A stretch of DNA of 6,869 bases, taken from contig VBLM01000306.1 in NCBI GenBank assembly GCA_005879095.1, positions 1-6,869 of the forward strand, in the 5' to 3' direction. Positions 1 through 6,046 of this stretch are shown here, one piece after another. The notes under the pieces were generated by a model that searched no databases, was not told the origin of the DNA, and worked only from the letters and a program-made list of their open reading frames with translations. A program made the translations under genes and the position numbers. The first letter of the stretch is position 1. Each line of letters opens with the position of its first letter. The stretch comes from Deltaproteobacteria bacterium. Its GTDB lineage: Bacteria > Myxococcota > Myxococcia > Myxococcales > 40CM-4-68-19.

Positions 1-1098
1 CAATCGCTCGCCCGCCGCCGGCAATCCCTTATGGAAAAAGCCATAAGCCGCGCCATACCGGGAAGGCAATTGCGCGGGATGCAGATCCCATCCTTGATAG
101 AAGCCGTTGCTCAAAGAATGCCGGATATCGTCCGCGTGCAAACGCCAGGCTGCGTGCACCGCGCGCGCATTGTCGCGCTTCTGCTCTTCAGAAAGCGCAT
201 CCCCTCTGTGCACCGGCACCGGCATGGTCGTCGTCGCTCCGTCGGAGAGCCAGACACCGGTTCCGCCATAAGCGACCAGCATCATGTGCTTGGCAAAATC
301 GCACGCCGGATGCCGCATCGCCTGATATGCGGCGGTAATGTTGCAGGATGCCGTGTAATCATAAGTGCCGAAATGCGCAGCAATCATTCGCCCGCGTGCC
401 TCTTTCAACAATTGAGGCAACATCGAGACGCCGTTCGGATCCATGATCGTCTGCGTCACCTCGATCATCGGCTCCATTTTCAAAGAGCCGCGCGCGAGAC
501 CGAGCCGAGGCTCGAGCATTTCGAACGCGTCGATCAGAGCGCTCACCTGGTCGGGCCCGGTGATCTTCGGCAGCGTGACGACGAAATTCTGCGGGAGCTT
601 CCCGCCCAGCCCGGTCAGGAAGATCTCCAGCGTCCGCAGCGACCGACCCGCGAGCTCGCCCGACAACGACTTGATCCGGATGCCGATGAACGGCGAGAGC
701 GTCCCGTTGTCGCGCCCGCGCGCGCACTCGGAAGCCGCCTGCGCGGCGTGGCTGTCCTCCTCGGCGTCGCCGCGAATCCCATACCCGTCCTCGAAGTCGA
801 TGCGGAAATCCTCCACCGCCTCGCGCTTCAATTTCTCCTGCACGCGCGAAAAGACCGTCTCGCCGGTGCCCGGATCGATCCCGATCGCCTCCGCAAAAAC
901 CGTCGCCGACGGCGCGTACTGCGCCAGCGCCTTCAACGCCAGCTCGCCCAGCTTGCGCGTGGTATCCGACTTGAACAGGTGCGCGCCGCCGTACACGGTG
1001 TGCACCGCCTGCCGCGAGCCGGCTTCGCCCGGATAGTGCCGCGCAATTGCTTCGTGGGAGGCCTTCAACCGGGCGGCGATCTCGGAAACAGTGGCCAT
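1..1098 (-). CDS. DUF6986-type HpcH/HpaI aldolase/citrate lyase-like protein (3' end beyond window)
   Basis: A single open frame of 366 codons begins at an ATG (1096-1098) and runs off the left edge without a stop. Visible motifs are DFEDGYG (residues 101-107), RIKS (141-144), LPKI (176-179), EPMIEVTQ (209-216), FGTYDYTAS (243-251), HPACDFAK (263-270) and a conserved tail around HAAWRLHADDI (315-325) and GWDLHP (336-341). The acidic DFEDGYG and EPMIE motifs in a TIM-barrel-like order fit the HpcH/HpaI aldolase/citrate lyase superfamily, where such acids hold a divalent metal and the enzymes cleave or form C-C bonds of oxo-acid or CoA substrates. The tail recalls proteins labelled DUF6986 or, by automated annotation, 'phosphoenolpyruvate kinase'; the true substrate is not known to me. 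It should be cytoplasmic, as no signal peptide is seen. A weak AAGGG lies 6 nt before the ATG. It starts 38 nt after the CsgG-like gene. Third-position A/T rises from about 11% (codons 1-227) to about 35% (228-366). Confidence 0.85.
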   Translation of the reverse strand, partial: MATVSEIAARLKASHEAIARHYPGEAGSRQAVHTVYGGAHLFKSDTTRKLGELALKALAQYAPSATVFAEAIGIDPGTGETVFSRVQEKLKREAVEDFRIDFEDGYGIRGDAEEDSHAAQAASECARGRDNGTLSPFIGIRIKSLSGELAGRSLRTLEIFLTGLGGKLPQNFVVTLPKITGPDQVSALIDAFEMLEPRLGLARGSLKMEPMIEVTQTIMDPNGVSMLPQLLKEARGRMIAAHFGTYDYTASCNITAAYQAMRHPACDFAKHMMLVAYGGTGVWLSDGATTTMPVPVHRGDALSEEQKRDNARAVHAAWRLHADDIRHSLSNGFYQGWDLHPAQLPSRYGAAYGFFHKGLPAAGERL

Positions 1099-1136
1099 GC
1101 GGCCCTTGTACCAACTCGGAAGCCCGAGAGCACCCG

Positions 1137-2080
1137 CTAGTGCGCCTGCGGTGTCGCGTTCTGCTCGGCCAGCTGTTTCAGCTCGGCTCGCATCCGCTTC
1201 ACGTTCTCCATCTCGTCGAGGATCCGGCCATTCCCCGGAGCGAGCGAATACGCCTTTTCCAGCAGCGGGAGCGCCTTTTCAGGCTCGCCCCCGTACTCGT
1301 ACGACAGCGCCGCGTCGAGATACACCTTCGACAGCGTCCCCGCCGAAACGCGCGCGCTCTTCTCCGAATCGTGGATCGCGGCGTTGAACGTCGCCTGCGC
1401 CTTCGTCCAGTCGCCGTGCTGCGCCCACCCCAGCCCGGTCTGCAGCTGCGGCACCGCGTCGTCGAGCACGAACTGCACCTCGCGCATCTCGGTGGTCGGC
1501 TGGATGGCTGCAGAGAACTTCGCCACCACTTCGGCCACCGCCTCGCGCTCCAGCTTGCTGCGGTCGGGCGGCGCGTCGGTCAGGTCGTCCTCCATCGTCT
1601 GGCCCGCCGCCTTGGCCAGCACCGAACCGAGAAACCCGCTGGCGATCTGCACCAGCGCGTTAGCCAGAGGTCGGCCGATGTCCAGCGATGCACGTGACCG
1701 ACCCCGGCCTTGCTCAGCCCGCGCTCCTCGTGCGGCGTCTCGAGGTACTTCGCCTGCACGTCGCCGGTGATCAGCGCGCCGGCGGTCAAGAGGTTTCCCA
1801 GGCGCACGGTATTGCGAGGGTCGGCGACGTCGGTCGGCGCCAGCTGCAGCTCGCCCATCACCGCGTCGATCCGCTGCCGATCGACCACCGTGAACCGCTG
1901 GCTGCGAACCAGCTGCTCCTCGAGCGAGGCGGCCACCACGGTCGCCAGCGGCCCGCCCGAAAGCGACGACATGCCGAGCGTCTTGTAATGCGAGAGGTTG
2001 ATCTCCGCGGGCCGCAGGACCGGCACGTTCATCCGTCCGGCAGCACAGCCGAAAGCCAGTACGAGGAGGCAGGCGCGCAT
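1137..2080 (-). pseudogene. CsgG-like lipoprotein with C-terminal TPR, split by a frameshift
   Basis: Two overlapping minus-strand frames together make one protein of about 314 residues. The first frame starts at ATG 2078-2080 with a short lipoprotein signal (MRACLLVLAFGC, lipobox-like AFG-C at 9-12). It continues with a CsgG-like fold: ATVVAASLEEQLVRSQRF, DRQRIDAVMGEL (residues 68-78), then GNLLTAGALITGDV (95-108). This frame is meaningful to about residue 126. Sense then continues in the -1 frame from about position 1702: SLDIGRPLANALVQ, a charged linker, and a TPR-like helix pair (DAALSYEYGGEPEKALPLLE, then KAYSLAPGNG), ending at TAG 1137-1139. One missing base restores the frame; a run of four C (four G on the coding strand) at 1702-1705 is a likely site. 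CsgG-like domains occur in outer membrane or periplasmic lipoproteins, including the curli pore, but here the role is unknown. The start lies 32 nt after the repeat protein stop and inside a hairpin. It may be a pseudogene or a sequencing indel. Confidence 0.75.
1702..1705. other. Probable single-base deletion in a homopolymer (frameshift site)
   Basis: CCCC on the plus strand (GGGG in the gene) sits where the N-terminal CsgG-like frame stops making sense and the TPR frame begins. Adding one G here joins them as ...GLSKAG-GRSRASLDIG... . The exact position is uncertain; a single missing base anywhere from about 1685 to 1705 would also restore the frame. Confidence 0.5.
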
Positions 2081-2101
2081 GCCGCCATTGTGGCATGCGC
2101 G
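2074..2101 (-). promoter_or_regulatory. Perfect 10-bp inverted repeat containing the CsgG-like gene start codon
   Basis: CGCGCATGCC (2074-2083) is the exact reverse complement of GGCATGCGCG (2092-2101), with an 8-nt spacer (2084-2091). In the minus-strand transcript it would form a 10-bp GC-rich stem between the repeat protein stop (2113) and the CsgG-like gene, and the AUG start (2078-2080) lies inside the stem. This could restrain translation or act as a partial terminator. No U-tract follows, so a classical intrinsic terminator is unlikely. The structure is seen directly; its function is inferred. Confidence 0.5.
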
Positions 2102-2112
2102 GGCCGGTAAAG

Positions 2113-3147
2113 TCAGTCGAGGTGCGCGTTTGCGATCGGCAGCAGCTTGAGCCCGGACGGGTTGTTCCCGGCCCAGTTGACGAGCCCCAGCTGCACGCCG
2201 TGCAGGCTCGGCGTGTAGTTGACGATGCCGATCACCAGCCCGTACTGCTCGCCGAGGATGCGGTTGAACGCGCTCACCGAGACGCCGCGCAGCGTCCCGT
2301 CCTCGGGTATGTAGAAGTAGGCGGGCGCCACCACGAACCCGGTGACGTCCTGCCCGCCTGCCGCCAGCGCCGCGACCACGCCCCGAATGCGAGGCGAGCC
2401 GACGCCGAGGCCCGCGATTGCGAGGCCGTCGATACCCCCGCCGGATCCGATCCCGAGCCCGGCCACCGTGACGCCGCGGATGGTCCCACCTGCACCTACC
2501 CCGAGTCCGCCGATGGCGATCCCGTCGAGGTCTTGCCCGACGCCCGCGCCAAGGCCCCCGATGACGACGCCGCGCACCGTCCCGCCCGCGCCAACGCCCA
2601 GGCCTCCGGCCGCGAGGCCGGTCACATCGCCGCCGGCGCCCGCTCCCAGGCCGCCGAGGACGATGCCGCGGATGCGCCCGCCGGCGCCGAGGCCGAGCCC
2701 GCCGACCGCGATGCCGTCCAGGTTGCCGCCGGTCCCCATGCCGAGGCCCGCGACGAAGATGCCGTGCATCGCGCCGCCCGACCCGAGGCCGAGCACGCCG
2801 AGGCCGACGCCGTCGATGGCTTCGTCCGCGCCCACGCCGACGCCGAGCCCGAGGCCGCGCAGCCGCTTCGCGCCCGTCAGCGGCAGCCCGAGCGCGAGGC
2901 CGTTGACGGTTCCGCCGCTGCTCTCCTCCGCGGGGAACCAGATGGTGGCGTTGATCCCGTTGACGGTGTACGGCGCAACATCGCGGAAATTAAGCCGAAT
3001 TCCGTTAACGCTCCGGGAGTTGCCGATCCCGATCCCGAAGTCGTGGATGGTGAGGTCGAGGCTCCACGGCATGTCCTGGGGCGGCTTCACCGTCTGCCCC
3101 GACGACGGCGCCGCGGCGAGGAGAAAAGCGATCAGTGCGTATCCCAC
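2113..3147 (-). CDS. Secreted Gly-rich repeat protein, LA_2272-like surface repeat family
   Basis: This is a 344-residue protein ending at TGA 2113-2115. A GTG at 3145-3147 is chosen as start because it opens a hydrophobic signal-like segment (GYALIAFLLAAAPSSG), lies 32 nt after the MFS stop, and no ATG, GTG or TTG precedes it in frame until deep inside the MFS gene. No clear ribosome site is seen. After the signal come NGI-type turns (VNGIRLNF at 47-54, VNGINATIW at 62-70, VNGLALGLPL at 81-90). A glycine-rich array follows at residues 100-261, with eight units of exactly 16 residues at 118-245 (pattern GLGxGxGG, x, hydrophobic, x, G, hydrophobic, x, hydrophobic, G/A). The C-terminus (GLVIGIVNYTPSLHGVQLG, then LVNWAGNNPSGLKLLPIAN) strongly resembles the end of LA_2272-type surface repeat proteins. 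That suggests a β-rich barrel or solenoid in the outer membrane or on the surface. The role is unknown. It is possibly co-transcribed with the CsgG-like lipoprotein gene. Confidence 0.8.
   Translation of the reverse strand: MGYALIAFLLAAAPSSGQTVKPPQDMPWSLDLTIHDFGIGIGNSRSVNGIRLNFRDVAPYTVNGINATIWFPAEESSGGTVNGLALGLPLTGAKRLRGLGLGVGVGADEAIDGVGLGVLGLGSGGAMHGIFVAGLGMGTGGNLDGIAVGGLGLGAGGRIRGIVLGGLGAGAGGDVTGLAAGGLGVGAGGTVRGVVIGGLGAGVGQDLDGIAIGGLGVGAGGTIRGVTVAGLGIGSGGGIDGLAIAGLGVGSPRIRGVVAALAAGGQDVTGFVVAPAYFYIPEDGTLRGVSVSAFNRILGEQYGLVIGIVNYTPSLHGVQLGLVNWAGNNPSGLKLLPIANAHLD
2413..2796 (-). repeat. Eight 48-bp units encoding a 16-residue Gly-rich repeat
   Basis: Residues 118-245 of the surface protein fall into eight consecutive units of exactly 16 residues, for example GLGMGTGGNLDGIAVG, GLGLGAGGRIRGIVLG, GLGVGAGGTVRGVVIG and GLGIGSGGGIDGLAIA. 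A degenerate unit with a two-residue insertion precedes them (residues 100-117, about 2797-2850) and a decayed unit follows (246-261, about 2365-2412). Units vary at non-glycine positions and at the DNA level, so the array is not recently amplified and selection has kept period and glycines. Confidence 0.85.
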
Positions 3148-3179
3148 CGGCGAACTACGACTGCGGCGCCAGTCTATTT

Positions 3180-4423
3180 CTACTCCTCGACCGGCTCCGC
3201 GCTCCCCGGCGGCATCCCCGGCTCGACTTCCTGCGCGCGGTGCGAGGCGGCCGTCAGCGCCTCCCAGAGCATCTGCCGCAGGCCGCGAACTTCCGGCAGC
3301 GCCGGTTGCATCAAGTCGATGGCCGGCTCCCGCGCCCACGCCGACCAGGCCGAGAACAACGCCAGCGCGCCGGCGGTGAGCAACACGCCGCTGCGGATGC
3401 CGAAGGCGTGCGCCCGGCCCCGTAAGTGCTCGGGGACGAGCAGCTGCATCGCGGTCGACGACGAGGCCAGCGACCACACCCAGAACACCCCGCCGACGGC
3501 CAGCGCCGCCCCGGACAAGAGCGGCCACCGCGAGCTGGCGTAGGTCATCGCGCAGAGCGAGAACGCGAGCATCGACAGAGGAATCAGGTGGTGGCGCGGG
3601 TAGCTCCGCGGCAGCCGCGCCAGCGTCAGCGCGCCGAAGATGGCGCCCGCACCGAGGCAGGAAAGCAGCACGCCGTACCCGTGCGCGCCGACGTGGAGGA
3701 CCGAGTCGGCCATCGCCGGCAGAAGACCTTGCACCGGCGCGGCCAGCAACGCGAACGCGAAGAGGCCGAGGATCAGCCTCCGCGGCCCGCGCTCGTGGAC
3801 CGCCCACTTGACCGCGGCCCGGACGCCGCCCGTGTGCTTGAGCTCGCCCCCCGAGGTCGCCGCGGCCGCAAGCGGCGCCTGTGGCACGCGCACCAGCGCG
3901 AGCACGACCAGGATTCCGGCGAAACTCGCCACGTTGATGTCGAAGACGATGGCGGCGCTGGCGATCGAGAGCAGCGCGCCCGCCAGCATCGGCCCCAGCA
4001 GGCGCGCGGCACCAGCGCGGGCACCAGCGCCTGCCACGAGGGCGTTACGCTGGCCCAGGCTGCGCCCTCGGCAAACGCGAGGGCGATCACCACCCACGGC
4101 GTGGCCAGGCCGAGGTGCGCGGCGACGGCGAGGACCGCGCCCAAGACCATCATCAGCGCCTGGCCGGCGAGGAGCAGCTTGCGGCGGTCGTAGTGGTCGG
4201 CGAGCCAACCGGCGGCCAGCATCAAGAGTGCGTGCGGCACGAATTCGCTCGCCGCCAGCAGCTCGACCATGAACGGCGACGCGGTCTGCTGCTGCACCAG
4301 CCAGCTCTGCGCGACCGCCTCCATCCAGTTGCCGACGTTCGACAACATCGCGCCGGCCCAGATCCAGCGGAACGCGCCGTGCCTCAGGACCGCGAAAGTT
4401 CCGTATGAACGGTCAGTCTTCAA
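3180..4423 (-). pseudogene. MFS exporter (EntS/MFS_3-like), disrupted by an internal deletion and frameshift
   Basis: The N-terminal half is read from TTG 4421-4423, the first codon after an in-frame TGA. It has TM1 (FRWIWAGAMLSNVGNWMEAV), TM2 and the classic MFS motif A between TM2 and TM3 (GWLADHYDRRK, residues 72-82), continuing to SWQALVPALVPR (129-140). Sense resumes in the -1 frame at RLLGPMLAGALLS and continues through about eight more membrane segments, with PEHLRGRAHAFGIRSG late in the protein, to TAG 3180-3182. Members of this drug/siderophore exporter group usually carry roughly 17 residues between the 'LVPR' and 'R-LGP' motifs, including an ALNS-type motif. That stretch is absent, and a loss of about 52 nt (3n+1) explains both the gap and the frameshift. 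The joined parts give about 414 residues. The start abuts a palindromic element and has no visible ribosome site, so the true 5' end may be lost. It may be a pseudogene or an assembly error. Confidence 0.75.
4002..4030. other. MFS frameshift/deletion junction next to an 11-bp direct repeat
   Basis: The switch between the two MFS frames falls at about 4002-4006 (Arg140 codon at 4004-4006; next sensible Arg codon at 4002-4004). Immediately beside it GGCACCAGCGC occurs twice (4008-4018 and 4020-4030), encoding the repeated ALVP. Short direct repeats favour slippage, so the lesion may have arisen that way, but the repeat also follows from the normal protein motif. Confidence 0.5.
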
Positions 4424-4426
4424 TCA

Positions 4427-4503
4427 CACCGCGGAGGCGCGGAGAGCGCGGAGGTTTTTTTTCACAAAAATCTTTTCTCCGCGACCTCCGCGCCTCCGCG
4501 GTG
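4427..4503. repeat. Large imperfect palindrome (dispersed GCGGAG-type repeat)
   Basis: The left arm is 4427-4453 and the right arm 4477-4503. The 27-nt arms are complementary except for two adjacent positions; the outer 18 nt are perfect (CACCGCGGAGGCGCGGAG against its complement). The 23-nt loop (4454-4476) is very A/T-rich, with eight T in a row at 4455-4462, in sharp contrast to the GC-rich surroundings. Within each arm GCGGAG recurs three times at 8-9-nt spacing. Elements with this layout, in both GCGGAG and ACAGAG versions, are remembered as dispersed intergenic repeats in many bacterial genomes. It lies 12 nt after the TolC stop and 3 nt before the MFS TTG. It has no U-tract after the stem on either strand, so a mobile or REP-like palindrome is a better reading than a simple terminator, although a stem this strong could still stall transcription or protect mRNA ends. 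Confidence 0.8.
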
Positions 4504-4515
4504 CGCTGGAAGCCG

Positions 4516-5823
4516 TCACCTTGCCGACAGCGCGTAGAGGCGGCCTTCGGCAGCCGCGACTTCGGCCTTGCGTACTTCCAACAGCGCCCTCGCCTGCGCC
4601 GCCGCGCTCTGGGCGGCGAACTTCTTCTGGTCTGCGTCCGACAGATCGAGCGACGTCGCCACTCCCGCCCGCGCCGCCGCCTCCACCTGCACCTGCGCCC
4701 GCGCCGCCAGTTGCGCCTGCGCGGTCGACTGCTCGAGCACCGCCTGCGCTGCCCCCAGATTCGCCCGCGCCCCGATCCAGCTCGACCGCGCCCTCGCCCG
4801 CGCCGCCGCCAGCTGCGCCTGGGCCTGCGCCAGCCGCGCCTCGTCCTCGTGACCCTGCGCAAACCGCATGCCGCGGTCGTACAAGGGCACGCTGACGTTG
4901 ATCATCAGATCGTACGTCCAGTTCTTCCCGGTGAACCCTTCGTTCGAGGTGTAGCTCTCCTTGGCGATGCCGGCCACGGTCGGCAGCCAGCCGAACTCGG
5001 ATACCCGCCGCGCCCGCTGCGCCGCGATCACCGCCGCCGCCGCGCTCTTCACCGTGAACGACTCTTCCCACGGCTGGGCCGACTCCTGCGCGGTCGCCCC
5101 CATGTCCTCGGGCGCGGCGCCGAACGGCTGCGGCTCGATGGCCTCGCCGGTGAGCGCCTCGAGCAGCGGCAGCAGCGACTCCAGCTGCCCCTGCAGCGCC
5201 GCGATCTGCGACCGCGCCTGCGCCGTCTCCGTCTGCGCGCGGAGCAGCCCGATCTCGACGTCGGTCCCCGCCGCGATCCGCGCCTTGGCGTCCTCCTCGC
5301 GGCGCAGCGCGACCTTCTCGGCTTCGTGCGCGGCGTCGAGCAGCCCGTACAGCCCCTGCAGTCCGAGGTAGGCGCGCGCCACACCCAGGAGCACCTGCTC
5401 GCGCGCCTCGTCCGCGCCGCGGTCCGCGGCCTCCGCAGCGGCGCTGGCCGCGCCCGGCCCGAACAGGCCCTGCGGCGTCAGCAGCGGCTGCGTGAGCTGC
5501 GCGTTCCCGTACCAGTTGTTCTGCGCGACGATGGTGATCGGCGGCCCGAACAAGTTCGGGTCCAATCCGAGCTTCTTCAGGATCGGTCCAAAGTCGAAGG
5601 CCGCGGTGCCGTTGGTGTGATCGTACGTCCCGCTCGCCGTCAGATCCGGCTGCCACGCCGTCCAGGCTTTGTTCACCGAGGCGTGGACGATCGCAGCTTG
5701 CGCCCGCGCGGCCGCGATGTCCGGGCTTTGCCTGGCCGCCAGCTGCAACGCTTCATGAAGCGAAACCTGCCGGCGCCCGCTCGATGCGCTCGCCGCGAGA
5801 AGAAGTGCAAGAGCTGTGTGCAT
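4516..5823 (-). CDS. TolC-family outer membrane efflux protein
   Basis: This is a complete 435-residue protein from ATG 5821-5823 to TGA 4516-4518. It begins with a short signal peptide (MHTALALLLAASASSG) lacking the usual positive n-region, followed by the typical TolC opening SLHEALQLAARQSPDIAAAR. Two outer membrane efflux repeats (about residues 22-215 and 235-430) are rich in Ala, Gln and Glu, as expected for the long periplasmic helices. The LPTVAGIAKESY and WTYDLMINVSVPLYDRGMR stretches of the second half match the strand and helix-start signatures of the family, and length is normal. TolC homologues form trimers that conduct RND pump substrates across the outer membrane. Placed just after the RND gene, it is probably that pump's exit duct. 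A stop 13 nt upstream in the same frame (TGA 5836-5838) excludes a longer N-terminus. Its first 89 nt and upstream region are duplicated (see the 156-bp repeat). The substrate cannot be told. Confidence 0.92.
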   Translation of the reverse strand: MHTALALLLAASASSGRRQVSLHEALQLAARQSPDIAAARAQAAIVHASVNKAWTAWQPDLTASGTYDHTNGTAAFDFGPILKKLGLDPNLFGPPITIVAQNNWYGNAQLTQPLLTPQGLFGPGAASAAAEAADRGADEAREQVLLGVARAYLGLQGLYGLLDAAHEAEKVALRREEDAKARIAAGTDVEIGLLRAQTETAQARSQIAALQGQLESLLPLLEALTGEAIEPQPFGAAPEDMGATAQESAQPWEESFTVKSAAAAVIAAQRARRVSEFGWLPTVAGIAKESYTSNEGFTGKNWTYDLMINVSVPLYDRGMRFAQGHEDEARLAQAQAQLAAARARARSSWIGARANLGAAQAVLEQSTAQAQLAARAQVQVEAAARAGVATSLDLSDADQKKFAAQSAAAQARALLEVRKAEVAAAEGRLYALSAR

Positions 5824-5890
5824 GTCGTTACCCGTTCACCACGCGCGCGGGCTCGGCGGCAACCAGCACCGGCCTCTTGCGTCGACCAAA
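5735..5890. repeat. 156-bp perfect tandem duplication, copy 1
   Basis: This copy is identical over all 156 bases to 5891-6046, directly abutting it. It holds the first 89 nt of the intact TolC gene (start 5823) plus a second copy of the last 21 codons of the RND gene with its TAA (5828-5830), here detached from the rest of that gene. The unit length is exactly 52 codons. Confidence 0.97.
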
Positions 5891-5979
5891 GCCGCCAGCT
5901 GCAACGCTTCATGAAGCGAAACCTGCCGGCGCCCGCTCGATGCGCTCGCCGCGAGAAGAAGTGCAAGAGCTGTGTGCAT
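5836..5979 (-). pseudogene. Truncated duplicate of the TolC gene start (47-codon remnant)
   Basis: The duplication creates a second TolC start at 5977-5979, 4 nt after the RND stop. Its first 29 codons match the real TolC N-terminus exactly (MHTALALLLAASASSG onwards). At the repeat junction the frame runs into out-of-frame RND tail sequence (LVDARGRCWLPPSPRAW) and ends at TGA 5836-5838, 12 nt before the intact TolC ATG. If translated it gives a 47-residue peptide with a TolC signal sequence, and ribosomes ending there could re-initiate on the real TolC start. Whether it is translated is unknown. Confidence 0.7.
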
Positions 5980-6046
5980 GTCGTTACCCGTTCACCACGC
6001 GCGCGGGCTCGGCGGCAACCAGCACCGGCCTCTTGCGTCGACCAAA
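5891..6046. repeat. 156-bp perfect tandem duplication, copy 2
   Basis: This is the second identical unit. It carries the native end of the RND gene (last 21 codons, TAA 5984-5986) and the truncated TolC start. The two units share at most one flanking base (G at 5891 and 6047), so no long homology is seen at the breakpoints. Without the duplication the RND stop and TolC start would be 4 nt apart, a tight operon junction. Confidence 0.97.

Noticed and set aside
31..1140. A 369-codon open frame on the plus strand
   Set aside because: It is antisense to the aldolase-like gene, which carries conserved motifs throughout; the plus frame is Arg-rich and featureless.
1685..1710. Programmed -1 ribosomal frameshifting in the CsgG-like gene
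   Set aside because: No X-XXY-YYZ slippery heptamer is seen; a single lost base in the G run is simpler.
2365..2850. CRISPR or DNA-level tandem array
   Set aside because: The 48-bp periodicity follows from the 16-residue protein repeat, the units are not identical and no spacers exist.
2095..3543. A 482-codon open frame on the plus strand opposite the repeat protein
   Set aside because: Its composition (Ala, Asp, Arg, Pro-rich, no motifs) is what the antisense of a Gly-rich, high-GC repeat gene gives; the minus-strand frame has a signal peptide, ordered repeats and a family-like C-terminus.
3148..3807. An N-terminal extension of the repeat protein frame up to 3807
   Set aside because: The extension is an Arg/Ala-rich shadow of the MFS gene; the signal peptide at the GTG start (3147) marks the real N-terminus.
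4427..4503. Palindrome as a plain intrinsic terminator
   Set aside because: The T-run lies in the loop and no U-tract follows the stem on either strand; arm structure and internal GCGGAG repeats fit a dispersed palindrome better.
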